DNA of 62,444 nucleotides, taken from JBBRMU01 sp038230655. GTDB lineage: Bacteria; Patescibacteriota; Microgenomatia; UBA1406; GWC2-37-13. The position numbers and the translations under genes were made by a program. The notes under the pieces were generated by a model. That model searched no databases. It saw only the letters and a program-made list of their open reading frames with translations, and was not told the origin of the DNA. This document shows, piece after piece, positions 7,725 to 15,580 of the stretch; the first letter of the stretch is position 1; each line of letters begins with the position of its first letter. Where the stretch lies: NCBI GenBank assembly GCA_038230655.1, contig JBBRMU010000005.1:1-62444 (forward strand), written 5' to 3'.

Positions 7725-9635
7725 ATGTCAAAAATAATCGGAATCGATTTAGGAACAACAAACTCATGTGTTGCGGTTATGGAAGCTGGTAAACCAAAAG
7801 TTATCAGCTCGCAGGAAGGTAGAAATGTTATTCCTTCTGTTGTGGATCCTGTCAAAAGAATTGTCGGAGATGTAGCTAAGAGGCAGATGGTTCTCAACCC
7901 AAAACGCACAGTTTATTCTGTAAAACGTTTAATGGGGCACCGTTTCTCAGATGAGTCAGTTCAGAGAGATATGAAAATGCTTCCCTATGTAGTTAAAGAA
8001 GGTCGAGATGGGATGGCAGTTGTTGAAGTTGAGGGTAAAACATATACACCTCAGGAAATTTCAGCTATGGTCCTTCAAAAAATCAAAGCAGATGCTGAAG
8101 CATATCTAGGAGAAAAAGTCGAGAAAGCTGTTATTACGGTTCCGGCTTATTTTGATGATGCTCAAAGACAGGCAACAAAACAGGCTGGCGAAATTGCTGG
8201 ATTAGAGGTTGTCAGAATAATTAACGAACCTACTGCTGCAGCATTAGCATACGGTTTGGATAAGACTCACAGTCATACAATAGCTGTCTATGACTTAGGT
8301 GGAGGAACATTTGATATTACCATTTTGGAGCTTGGAGAGGGTGTTTTCCAAGTTAAAGCCACTAATGGTGACACACATCTTGGTGGTGATGACTTTGACA
8401 AAGTGATAATCGACCATATTGCAGAAGAGTTTCAGAAAGAAAATGGTGTTGATCTCAGAAAAGATGCACAGGCACTGCAAAGACTACGTGATGCAGCTGA
8501 AAAAGCTAAAATTGAGCTCTCTTCTTCAATGGAAGCCGAGATAAATTTACCTTTCGTAACAGTCAAAGATAATCAGCCAATGCACTTGGTAATGAAGCTA
8601 TCAAGAGCTAAATTAGAGACCCTAGTTGGAGGCCTAATTTCAAAGACGTTTGGGCCTGTAAAGGCAGCTCTTAAAGATGCAAAAGTTGATGTTAAGGATA
8701 TAAATGAAGTGGTGATGGTTGGAGGAATGACCAGGATGCCTAAGATCACTGAAGAGGTTAAAAGCTTCTTTGGAAAAGAGCCGAATAAATCTGTAAATCC
8801 AGATGAAGTTGTGGCTATTGGAGCCGCTATTCAGGCAGGAGTTTTAACCGGTGAGACAAAAGATGTTGTTTTACTTGATGTGACACCTCTTACACTAGCC
8901 ATCGAAACAGCTGGGAGTATTGCAACACCGATGATTGATAGAAATACCACTGTTCCAACCTCAAAGTCACAGGTATTTTCAACATACTCAGATAATCAGA
9001 CACAAGTAGAGATTCATGTCTTACAGGGTGAACGACCTTTAGCCCGAGATAATAAATCTTTGGGAACCTTTACATTGGACGGAATTCCACCAGCTCCAAG
9101 AGGCGTGCCTCAGATTGAAGTTACATTTGATCTGGACGCAAACGGAATACTTACTGTCAAAGCTAAGGATAAAGCTACGGGTAAAGAACAGAGTATAAAA
9201 ATTACTGGTTCAACTGGTCTCACAAAAGATGAGATTGAAAAAATGAGAGAAGAAGCCGAGAAACATGCTGAAGAAGATAAAGCCGAGAAGGAAAAAATTG
9301 AGATTAAAAATCATGCTGAACACTTGGTCTATACTTCTGAAAAGTCATTGAAAGATGGCGGGGATAAAGTTCCAGCCGAGATTAAGACTGAGGTTGAAGG
9401 AAAGATCAAAGATCTTAAAGACTCTTTGGAAAAAGGGACAAAAGAAGAAATTGACCGTAAAATGAAAGATCTTTCTGAGTCGCTACAGAAAATAGGCCAG
9501 TCAATGTATAGTCAAAAAGGTCCAGAAGCAGCTGGCCAACCAGGCGAAGAGGCCGGAGCTTCTGAGAAACCAGCAGAAGAAGAAAAGAAAGATGATAAGA
9601 AAAAAGACGCCGAAGAAGGCGAAGTCGTTGGCTAA
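7725..9635 (+). CDS. dnaK: Molecular chaperone DnaK (Hsp70)
   Basis: The protein has 636 residues. The ATPase domain starts with GIDLGTTNSCVAVME and contains VPAYFDDAQRQATKQAG, IINEPTAAALAYG and DLGGGTFDI. The peptide-binding domain follows (DVTPLTLAIET, DNQTQVEIHVLQGER, GIPPAPRGVPQIEVTFDLDANGIL), then a Lys/Glu-rich lid and an acidic tail ending EEGEVVG. It folds proteins with GrpE and a J-protein. It lies 23 bp after grpE and is followed by a strong hairpin terminator before dnaJ. Confidence 0.97.
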   Translation: MSKIIGIDLGTTNSCVAVMEAGKPKVISSQEGRNVIPSVVDPVKRIVGDVAKRQMVLNPKRTVYSVKRLMGHRFSDESVQRDMKMLPYVVKEGRDGMAVVEVEGKTYTPQEISAMVLQKIKADAEAYLGEKVEKAVITVPAYFDDAQRQATKQAGEIAGLEVVRIINEPTAAALAYGLDKTHSHTIAVYDLGGGTFDITILELGEGVFQVKATNGDTHLGGDDFDKVIIDHIAEEFQKENGVDLRKDAQALQRLRDAAEKAKIELSSSMEAEINLPFVTVKDNQPMHLVMKLSRAKLETLVGGLISKTFGPVKAALKDAKVDVKDINEVVMVGGMTRMPKITEEVKSFFGKEPNKSVNPDEVVAIGAAIQAGVLTGETKDVVLLDVTPLTLAIETAGSIATPMIDRNTTVPTSKSQVFSTYSDNQTQVEIHVLQGERPLARDNKSLGTFTLDGIPPAPRGVPQIEVTFDLDANGILTVKAKDKATGKEQSIKITGSTGLTKDEIEKMREEAEKHAEEDKAEKEKIEIKNHAEHLVYTSEKSLKDGGDKVPAEIKTEVEGKIKDLKDSLEKGTKEEIDRKMKDLSESLQKIGQSMYSQKGPEAAGQPGEEAGASEKPAEEEKKDDKKKDAEEGEVVG

Positions 9636-9644
9636 TTACTTATC

Positions 9645-9706
9645 GTAACAGGAGCAGTAACGGGTATAATTACTATACTATATTACTGTTTCCTGTTACT
9701 TTTTTT
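9645..9706 (+). terminator. long hairpin terminator between dnaK and dnaJ
   Basis: GTAACAGGA (9645-9653) pairs with TCCTGTTAC (9691-9699), followed by seven T. Inside it, CAGTAA (9655-9660) pairs with TTACTG (9683-9688). The combined stem of 15 bp plus the U tract looks like an intrinsic terminator. The loop contains a TATAAT (9665-9670). dnaJ would then depend on read-through or its own promoter. Confidence 0.7.
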
Positions 9707-9712
9707 ATACCT

Positions 9713-10579
9713 ATGGCATCAGATTATTACGAACTTTTAGGCGTTCCCAAAGGCTCATCTCAAGATGTTATCAAAACAGCATACCGTAAAAAAGCTCTTG
9801 AGTGGCATCCAGATAGAAATAAGGCGGCGGGAGCAGCAGATAAGTTTAAAGAGATCAATAAGGCATTCGAAGTCCTATCTGATCCTAAGAAACGGGAGAT
9901 GCATGATCAGTACGGCTCAGCAGCATTTGATCAAAATGCAGGTAGAGGAGCAGGTGGACCTGGAGGATTCAATCAACAAGGTCCATTCTCATATACCTAT
10001 TCTTGGGGAGATGGTGGACAGAACCCTTTTGGCAACTCTGACTTCTCAGATCCATTTGATATCTTCGAGCAGTTTTTCGGCGTCAGATCTCCTTTCGGCG
10101 GTGGACAACAAAGACAGCAAAGAGAACTCTACCGTATTAATTTAAACTTTGATGAAGCAGTCAAAGGAGTTGAAAAACAGACTGTAATTAAGGGTAAGCA
10201 AAAAAGTATTAAAATCCCTGCGGGAGTTGACGACGGGAATAGAATTAGATTTACTGACTTTGATGTGGTAGTTTCTGTCAGGCCTCACTCATTTTTTAAG
10301 AGAGAAAATCAGGATATTTATCTAGAAAAAGAGATATCCTATCCGCTGGCTGTTCTAGGAGGAGTAGTAGAAGTGCCAACAATTAAAGGATCAGTTAGAT
10401 TAAAAATCAGACCAGGAACACCTACAGGAACAACTGTCCGATTACGTGGTGAAGGAGTAGTTTATCCCAATACTGCAAGACATGGAGATGAGTACGTGAT
10501 TTTTAAGATAAATGTTCCTACAAAAGTTTCTGCAAAAGGGAAAAAATTACTCGAAGAACTTCGTACTGAAGTCGAGTAA
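9713..10579 (+). CDS. dnaJ: J-domain chaperone, DnaJ class B / CbpA-like (no zinc finger)
   Basis: The protein has 288 residues. The J domain has the HPD motif at 32-34, followed by a Gly/Phe-rich linker (about 75-125) and the C-terminal substrate-binding domains, with GVDDGNRIR and GTPTGTTVRLRGEGV. The four CxxCxGxG zinc-binding repeats of classical DnaJ are absent, so it is a type II, CbpA-like co-chaperone even though it sits in the dnaK cluster. It stimulates DnaK ATP hydrolysis and delivers clients. The terminator upstream suggests expression separate from dnaK. Confidence 0.9.
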   Translation: MASDYYELLGVPKGSSQDVIKTAYRKKALEWHPDRNKAAGAADKFKEINKAFEVLSDPKKREMHDQYGSAAFDQNAGRGAGGPGGFNQQGPFSYTYSWGDGGQNPFGNSDFSDPFDIFEQFFGVRSPFGGGQQRQQRELYRINLNFDEAVKGVEKQTVIKGKQKSIKIPAGVDDGNRIRFTDFDVVVSVRPHSFFKRENQDIYLEKEISYPLAVLGGVVEVPTIKGSVRLKIRPGTPTGTTVRLRGEGVVYPNTARHGDEYVIFKINVPTKVSAKGKKLLEELRTEVE

Positions 10580-10698
10580 CATAAGAATGGATATAGATTT
10601 ATAATCCTTTAAACATCCCTGCCCCTTTTTCTAATATTGGTATAAAAAACAGGATTAAAGAGTTCAATAGGAACTAAAGAGAGTTATAATTCTCTCCC

Positions 10699-10764
10699 AT
10701 GGAAAAAAATCCAAAAAGTGATAAAATAGAGCTTAAAGATGAAAATAAACGCAGGAAATCTTAA
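10699..10764 (+). CDS. possible 21-aa leader ORF overlapping efp
   Basis: ATG 10699 follows TATAAT (10685-10690) by 8 nt, the spacing seen at other leaderless starts here. The ORF encodes 21 residues, rich in Lys and Arg, and stops at 10764, inside efp but in another frame (efp begins at 10739). Translation of this ORF would run through the efp start. No homologue is recognised; it may be a regulatory upstream ORF or chance. Confidence 0.3.
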   Translation: MEKNPKSDKIELKDENKRRKS

Positions 10765-11299
10765 AAAAGGAGACTTTATTCAGTATCAAAATGATATCTG
10801 GCAGGTTCAGAAAGCCGAGTTTTACTCTCCCGGAAAAGGGTCTGCCCTCATGAAAGCTAAAATTAAGAACATTGTCTCAGCAAAAAATGTTGATTATGCC
10901 TTTAAATCTAATGAAACAGTAGATACACTTGAAGTCTCAAGCGTTGAGATGCAGTATCTTTATGCAGATCCAGAATATTTATATTTCATGGATGAGAGAA
11001 GTTATGAGCAATATCAAATACCTGTAAATTTAGTCGGTGATTTAGCCCGTTATTTAAAGGAAGGAACCAAGCATTTCGTCTATCTTTACAATGATAATCC
11101 CTTGATTATAAGACCGCCAATGAGCGTGAAACTCAAAGTTATTGAAACTGAAGAAGCAGCAAAAGGTGACACAGTAAGTGGAGCCAAAAAAACAGCTAAG
11201 CTAGAGACAGGCGTAATGGTGAATGTGCCACTATTTGTCAAAGTAGGAGAGGTAATCTCGGTAAACCCTGAAACGGGTGAGTATACTGGAAGGGAGTAA
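10739..11299 (+). CDS. efp: Elongation factor P
   Basis: The protein has 186 residues and three OB-like domains. The domain I loop SPGKGSA carries the Lys that is modified or contacts the peptidyl site in the family. Domains II and III show the typical ETVDTLEVSSVEMQYLY, PPMSVKLKV and TGVMVNVPLFVKVGEVISVNPETGEY blocks. EF-P relieves ribosome stalling at polyproline stretches. A TAAAAT about 11 nt upstream may be its own -10 element; a stronger TATAAT lies at 10685. No Shine-Dalgarno sequence is seen. Confidence 0.95.
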   Translation: MKINAGNLKKGDFIQYQNDIWQVQKAEFYSPGKGSALMKAKIKNIVSAKNVDYAFKSNETVDTLEVSSVEMQYLYADPEYLYFMDERSYEQYQIPVNLVGDLARYLKEGTKHFVYLYNDNPLIIRPPMSVKLKVIETEEAAKGDTVSGAKKTAKLETGVMVNVPLFVKVGEVISVNPETGEYTGRE

Positions 11300-11391
11300 A
11301 AATAGATATATCTGCGCTTTGGATATCATCTTGTTAGGTTATGGTGAAAATCGTTACCTTCACTGTTTTAAATTCGAAACTAATATAATTT

Positions 11392-12012
11392 ATGGTATCC
11401 GTCGGAGAGCTAATCAGCAAAGAACGTCTCAAAAAAGGACTCACCTTAAAACAGATTGAGAAAGAAATTAGGATAAGAGAAAAAGTATTAAAAGCGGTAG
11501 AGGAGAATGATTGGGATGGATTTTCATCAAAAATTTATATTACTGGAATAATCCGCAACTACGCTAAATATCTTAGTCTAGACCCTAATAAAATGATTAT
11601 TTTCTTCCGTAGAGACTATGAAAAGAAAGACGATGTTCGTTTTAAGAAACGAGTATCAGCGAGCTATCTTCGGCCTCAGACAAAGAGATTAATCTACTTA
11701 GTAGTGTTCTTGGTTTTTTTTGTTTTTTTTGTTTACTTTGCGTATCAGTTAAAGCAGTTTTTTGCTCCACCTAAAATCAGTTTGGTCTCTCCTGCTCAAA
11801 CCCATATTCACACGGGGACTAGCGTGAGAGTAATTGGCAGAACAGATAAAGAAGCAAATATAACAATTTTTGGCGATAAGGTATACCCAAATAAAGATGG
11901 GGTTTTTGAGTATGAACTCCCATTAACTAATAAAACTAATGAAATTGTGATTGAAGTGACTGGAGCAAACGGCAAAAAAGCTACCTTAAGAAAAGTGTTT
12001 ATCCGTGACTAA
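11392..12012 (+). CDS. RodZ-like protein: Xre-type HTH, one TM segment, extracytoplasmic domain
   Basis: The protein has 206 residues. Residues 1-75 form the helix-turn-helix typical of RodZ (VGELISKERLKKGLTLKQIEKEIRI, LKAVEENDW, YITGIIRNYAKYL). A single strongly hydrophobic segment follows at about 100-122 (LVVFLVFFVFFVYFAYQL), then an outside beta-rich domain of about 80 residues. RodZ links MreB to the cell-wall elongation machinery; that role here is inferred. TATAAT lies at 11384-11389, almost touching the ATG; TAATAT three bases earlier would give a 5-nt spacing. The stop overlaps convergent radA by 14 bp. Confidence 0.75.
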   Translation: MVSVGELISKERLKKGLTLKQIEKEIRIREKVLKAVEENDWDGFSSKIYITGIIRNYAKYLSLDPNKMIIFFRRDYEKKDDVRFKKRVSASYLRPQTKRLIYLVVFLVFFVFFVYFAYQLKQFFAPPKISLVSPAQTHIHTGTSVRVIGRTDKEANITIFGDKVYPNKDGVFEYELPLTNKTNEIVIEVTGANGKKATLRKVFIRD

Positions 12013-13300
12013 GGATAAAAGAAAGTTCCTTGATATTCTTTAAGTTTTGTGAAGAGTAGATCTTTTTAAATGAGAGCCTTTTAGCTTCGCTGATAATTTT
12101 TTCTTGAGAAACACCTTTTCTAATTTCACCAAGGAGCCCTACTTCTCCAATAAATAGTGAACTTTGTGGAAGTGGAAGATTTTTGATTGATGAAATGAGT
12201 GAAGCAGTAATTCCCAGATCAGCTGCAGGAGACTTGATATCAACACCTCCTATTACATTGACGTAAATATCATATTTATCTAATGAGAGATTAAGGCTTT
12301 TGCGGATGACTGCTAGAAGTAATAAGACTTTACTGTAGTCGACTCCTTTTACAACTCGTCGGGGCATCGGTAACATTGTTGGCGAGGCGAGAGTTTGAAT
12401 CTCAAAAAACAGTGGTCTTCTCCCTTCAGTGATTCCAACAATCGCCTTTCCTGGTACTCCGGTGTCATGCTCCTCCAAGAAAGCTAATGGATTATCGACT
12501 TCTTTTAAACCAGCACCAACCATCTCAAAAATTCCAACTTCATCTGTAGATCCAAAACGGTTCTTCTGTCCCCTGAGGACTCTAAACTGGGAGATTTTTT
12601 CACCTTCAAAGGCTAGGACAGCATCGACCATATGTTCTAAGGTTTTAGGACCAGCAATATCACCGTCTTTTGTAATATGTCCGACTAAAATCATAGGAAT
12701 TTTAAGTCTTTTTGCAGCAACTATCAGTTGCGCTGCACTTTCTCTTAACTGACTTACACTTCCTGGAGCTGCCTCAACTTTATTTGAGTAGACAGTCTGT
12801 ACAGAGTCAATGACAATTACATCAATCTGGTCTTTTAGTTCCTCAACTCCTTCGATGATGCCTTCAACCTGTAAATTATCTGAGAATAAAAAGTTATCTA
12901 AATTTATTTTCAGCCGTTCAGCTCTATCTTTAACCTGTTCGGGTGCTTCTTCTCCGGAGATATAGAGTGTTCTGAGTTTTGATAAAGCTTGCAAAAGTAG
13001 AGTTGATTTACCGACACCTGGCTCTCCTGTAAGAAGGGCAACCTCTCCTGGAAAAATTCCTCCTCCAAGAACCCGATCAAACTCAAATAATCCAGTTTTC
13101 ATTCTGACTTTTTTTGAGGTCAGAACTTTACTGAGTGAGGTGACGATAAGTTTTTTTACCGGTTCCGATTTCCGCTTGCCTTCTCTGCCTTCTTTCATCT
13201 CTCTCTGTTGGACAAGCGTATTCCACTGTCCACAGTCCGGGCACTTTCCAATCCATGAACCTGAACCATATCCGCAGTTTGAGCAAATGAAAAATGCCAT
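11999..13300 (-). CDS. radA: DNA repair protein RadA (Sms)
   Basis: The protein has 433 residues. An N-terminal zinc finger (C6, C9, C20, C23) is followed by a RecA-like ATPase with Walker A GEPGVGKST (92-100), the RadA-specific KNRFG motif, and a Lon-like C-terminal domain (INVIGGVDIKSPAADLG, GEVGLLGEIRKG type). RadA promotes branch migration in recombination. Its ATG overlaps the stop of a 34-aa membrane ORF in the sequence TAATG, suggesting translational coupling. Its stop overlaps the convergent RodZ-like gene. Confidence 0.95.
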   Translation of the reverse strand: MAFFICSNCGYGSGSWIGKCPDCGQWNTLVQQREMKEGREGKRKSEPVKKLIVTSLSKVLTSKKVRMKTGLFEFDRVLGGGIFPGEVALLTGEPGVGKSTLLLQALSKLRTLYISGEEAPEQVKDRAERLKINLDNFLFSDNLQVEGIIEGVEELKDQIDVIVIDSVQTVYSNKVEAAPGSVSQLRESAAQLIVAAKRLKIPMILVGHITKDGDIAGPKTLEHMVDAVLAFEGEKISQFRVLRGQKNRFGSTDEVGIFEMVGAGLKEVDNPLAFLEEHDTGVPGKAIVGITEGRRPLFFEIQTLASPTMLPMPRRVVKGVDYSKVLLLLAVIRKSLNLSLDKYDIYVNVIGGVDIKSPAADLGITASLISSIKNLPLPQSSLFIGEVGLLGEIRKGVSQEKIISEAKRLSFKKIYSSQNLKNIKELSFILSHG

Positions 13301-13404
13301 TATTTCTTTTTAAAAATTAAATCACGGAGGAAGAATATCAATGCAGCAAATATAAAAAAATTCATTAATGCTATTCCTGAATATGGGTTATTTAATATAT
13401 CCAT
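13300..13404 (-). CDS. 34-aa single-TM micro-protein upstream of radA
   Basis: ATG at 13404 opens a 34-codon frame with one hydrophobic segment (GIALMNFFIFAALIFFLRDL) and a basic end (IFKKK). It overlaps the 3' end of the upstream 67-aa ORF by 17 bp, and its TAA shares one base with the radA ATG (TAATG). Tight packing on both sides and a plausible membrane helix support a real coding sequence. The function is unknown. Confidence 0.5.
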   Translation of the reverse strand: MDILNNPYSGIALMNFFIFAALIFFLRDLIFKKK

Positions 13405-13591
13405 CTTTGTTTCTAATTTTTAGAGTAATAATTATTGCTATGAGATAAATTATACTCCCAAATAAGGCACCGATCAAATTTATTTTTGATGATGTAAGTT
13501 GTCCAAATACCAAAATTACTACTTGGAGATTTGCTAGATCCATTGTTTTATCTGACCAAAATTCCTTTTCATAGATTTTAGTCTTTGACAT
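13388..13591 (-). CDS. small membrane protein, 67 aa
   Basis: I do not recognise this protein. Residues 1-18 are polar (KTKIYEKEFWSDK) and are followed by hydrophobic segments (LQVVILVFGQL and LIGALFGSIIYLIAIIITL) with a basic end, so it is probably a two-helix membrane protein. An in-frame ATG at 13609 exists, but a minus-strand TATATT at 13598-13603 lies 6 nt before the ATG at 13591. It heads a three-gene cluster with the 34-aa ORF and radA. Confidence 0.55.
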   Translation of the reverse strand: MSKTKIYEKEFWSDKTMDLANLQVVILVFGQLTSSKINLIGALFGSIIYLIAIIITLKIRNKDGYIK

Positions 13592-13647
13592 GATATTAAT
13601 ATAAAACAAGCTTAAAAATTTGTCAGTCGACTATTGGCAACATCCAT

Positions 13648-13677
13648 CCTGTTCACGTACCTTGCTCTATGAACAGG
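13648..13677. other. hairpin between argS and the small membrane gene
   Basis: CCTGTTCA (13648-13655) pairs with TGAACAGG (13670-13677) over a 14-nt loop. Next to it AGGAAA-T-TTTCCT (13680-13692) is a 13-bp near-perfect palindrome. Both lie in the extension of dispersed repeat copy B, and they may be part of the element or the argS transcript end. Confidence 0.5.
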
Positions 13678-13705
13678 TTAGGAAATTTTCCTTTAGTAAT
13701 ATGTT

Positions 13706-13761
13706 GTTTGTTTCCCTCACGGGATAAAGTTCGCGAATCATGAGATTTGCTTGCTCACATT
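13706..13761 (-). repeat. dispersed intergenic repeat, copy B (after argS)
   Basis: Read on the minus strand, this 56-bp segment matches copy A (7034-7089) at 45 of 56 positions with no gap. It starts with the last Met codon and TGA of argS, just as copy A starts at the end of hrcA. The 7-bp hairpin of copy A is kept with one mismatch. Similarity appears to extend with gaps to the GCAAGGT block and the 13648-13677 hairpin. Confidence 0.7.
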
Positions 13762-15470
13762 TTTTCAAGAGTCTCAATTCCCAGTAACCCAAGACCTTTT
13801 TTAATAACTCTGGCGGTGCCATCTGTTAACAGTAGTCTGAATTCTCTAGTTTCTTCTTCGGCTTTAAGAATAGGGAATTTTTGATAAAAGAGATTAAATT
13901 TTTGAGCTAAATCAAAGAGATATGTTGAGATAATATGAGGAGCAAAAAGCTCAGCTGCTTGGATGATTACTTCTTCAAATAGGATTAGTGTTCTCAATAG
14001 ATCTGATTCTTCTTGTTGCAAAACTTTGTCGAAGAACCCCCGGAGTTCATATGATTGCCCCTTAAGTACACTCATTGAGCGAACATAGGTGTACTGCATA
14101 TATGGCCCGGAATTGCCCTGCATATTAAGAATATCATCCCAATCAAAGACTACATCCTGTTTTGCAGATCTCTTTAGGTCATTCCACTTAATCGCGCCAA
14201 TGGCAATTTTTGATGTAGTTGCAGATAATATTTCCAGAGAATCATTACTAGTATGTCCTAGCACAGAGGCTCTTTTTTCTGCCTCTTCCAATACCTCTTC
14301 CAACCAGATAACTTTGCCTTTTCTAGTTGACATCTTTTTATCTTTAAAACGGTACATCCCATGGCCGATATGGACTCTTTGTCCGGGCTTATACCAGCCA
14401 AGCATTTCCTCAATCTCAAAAAGTTGCTGAAAGTAGAGTGACTGTTCAGCTCCGACTTCATTTAGAACGATAATATCTTTGCCATAGTGCTCGAGTCTAA
14501 ATTTATCAGTGGCCAGATCACGCGTTGAGTATAACGTTGCTCCATCATCTTTCAGTATCATCAATGGTGGATATTTATCATCTTTAAAAAAAATAAGCTG
14601 AGCTCCTTCACTTTCCTTTAGAAGGTTTTTATCTTTAAGTTCAGATATAACCGGCTGCATTTTATCTTCAAAAAACGCCTCACCATATCCCATGTATGAG
14701 TTTTCAGCGTTTTCAGTAAATTTGATGTTTAGTTTTCTATAGATCTGTTTAAACTCTTTAAGAGACCACTGAATACAGTTTTTCCAGATTTTTCTCGCTT
14801 CTTCATCTCCATCTTCAAGTTTTTTAAACCACTTTCTGGCTTCATTTTCTAACTTCGGATTTTTTTCAGCTTCTGAGTGAAACTTTATATAGAGATCGAC
14901 CAGTAGCTTTACAGGTTGCTCTGAATTTTGTATCTCATTCTCGTTTCCCCAGGTCTTGATTGCGTAAATCTGTTTTCCAAACTGGGTTCCCCAGTCTCCA
15001 AGATGATTGTCTCGATATACCTGCCAACCTACGGCCTCAAGAATATTAGCAATCGCGTTTCCAATGATAGTTGAGCGTAGGTGGCCAATGGTAAACGGTT
15101 TTGCTATGTTAGGCGAAGAGAACTCGACAACAACTTTTTTGTAAGTTGAAGGTTTGATAATTGATTGCTCTTTTTCCTCGACAATTTTTTTTAATTCGAG
15201 GAGAAGATGCTGTTTTGAAACCCATATATTGATATAGCCAGGCTTCAAAACCTCGACTTTTTCAACTATTTCATCAATAGATATGAAAGAAGCGATCTGT
15301 TGAGCAATCTCCATCGGAGGTTTTTGCAGCTTTTTAGCGACCTGCATGGCAATATTTGTTGAGTAGTCTCCAAACTGTGAGTTTGTGGGATGACTTATAG
15401 ATATGTCAGCATTAAGTTGACTTTTTTTAGCTGCCTCTTTAATTCTCTGAGTGATACTGTCTCTAACCAT
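13755..15470 (-). CDS. argS: Arginyl-tRNA synthetase
   Basis: The protein has 571 residues from ATG 15470. It shows the class I signature PNIAKPFTIGHLRSTIIGNAI (HIGH-type IGHL), the KMSKS-type MSTRKGK and an all-helical anticodon-binding end that closes with LLGIETLEKM, as the family does. It charges tRNA-Arg. An upstream in-frame ATG at 15506 would add 12 residues, but a minus-strand TATCAT at 15477-15482 is 6 nt before 15470, so the shorter start is preferred. Repeat copy B begins at its stop codon. Confidence 0.95.
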   Translation of the reverse strand: MVRDSITQRIKEAAKKSQLNADISISHPTNSQFGDYSTNIAMQVAKKLQKPPMEIAQQIASFISIDEIVEKVEVLKPGYINIWVSKQHLLLELKKIVEEKEQSIIKPSTYKKVVVEFSSPNIAKPFTIGHLRSTIIGNAIANILEAVGWQVYRDNHLGDWGTQFGKQIYAIKTWGNENEIQNSEQPVKLLVDLYIKFHSEAEKNPKLENEARKWFKKLEDGDEEARKIWKNCIQWSLKEFKQIYRKLNIKFTENAENSYMGYGEAFFEDKMQPVISELKDKNLLKESEGAQLIFFKDDKYPPLMILKDDGATLYSTRDLATDKFRLEHYGKDIIVLNEVGAEQSLYFQQLFEIEEMLGWYKPGQRVHIGHGMYRFKDKKMSTRKGKVIWLEEVLEEAEKRASVLGHTSNDSLEILSATTSKIAIGAIKWNDLKRSAKQDVVFDWDDILNMQGNSGPYMQYTYVRSMSVLKGQSYELRGFFDKVLQQEESDLLRTLILFEEVIIQAAELFAPHIISTYLFDLAQKFNLFYQKFPILKAEEETREFRLLLTDGTARVIKKGLGLLGIETLEKM

Positions 15471-15542
15471 GGCTATATGATATACCACTCTTGGGTGATT
15501 TTGCAAGTAACGAGGAACTAGACATGATGTTGTTTATATATC

Positions 15543-15571
15543 TTGTATTATTAACAGTACTTTTTTACAAT
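15543..15571 (+). promoter_or_regulatory. promoter TTGTAT-17-TACAAT before the PEGA protein
   Basis: TTGTAT at 15543-15548 and TACAAT at 15566-15571 are 17 bp apart. The ATG at 15581 is only 9 nt further, so the transcript would have a leader of a few bases at most. Confidence 0.5.
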
Positions 15572-15580
15572 TAGAGTAGC

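Noticed and set aside
11344..11369. Terminator after efp (GTGAA/TTCAC with TTTT)
   Set aside because: The stem is only 5 bp with a 10-nt loop and few T; too weak to call.
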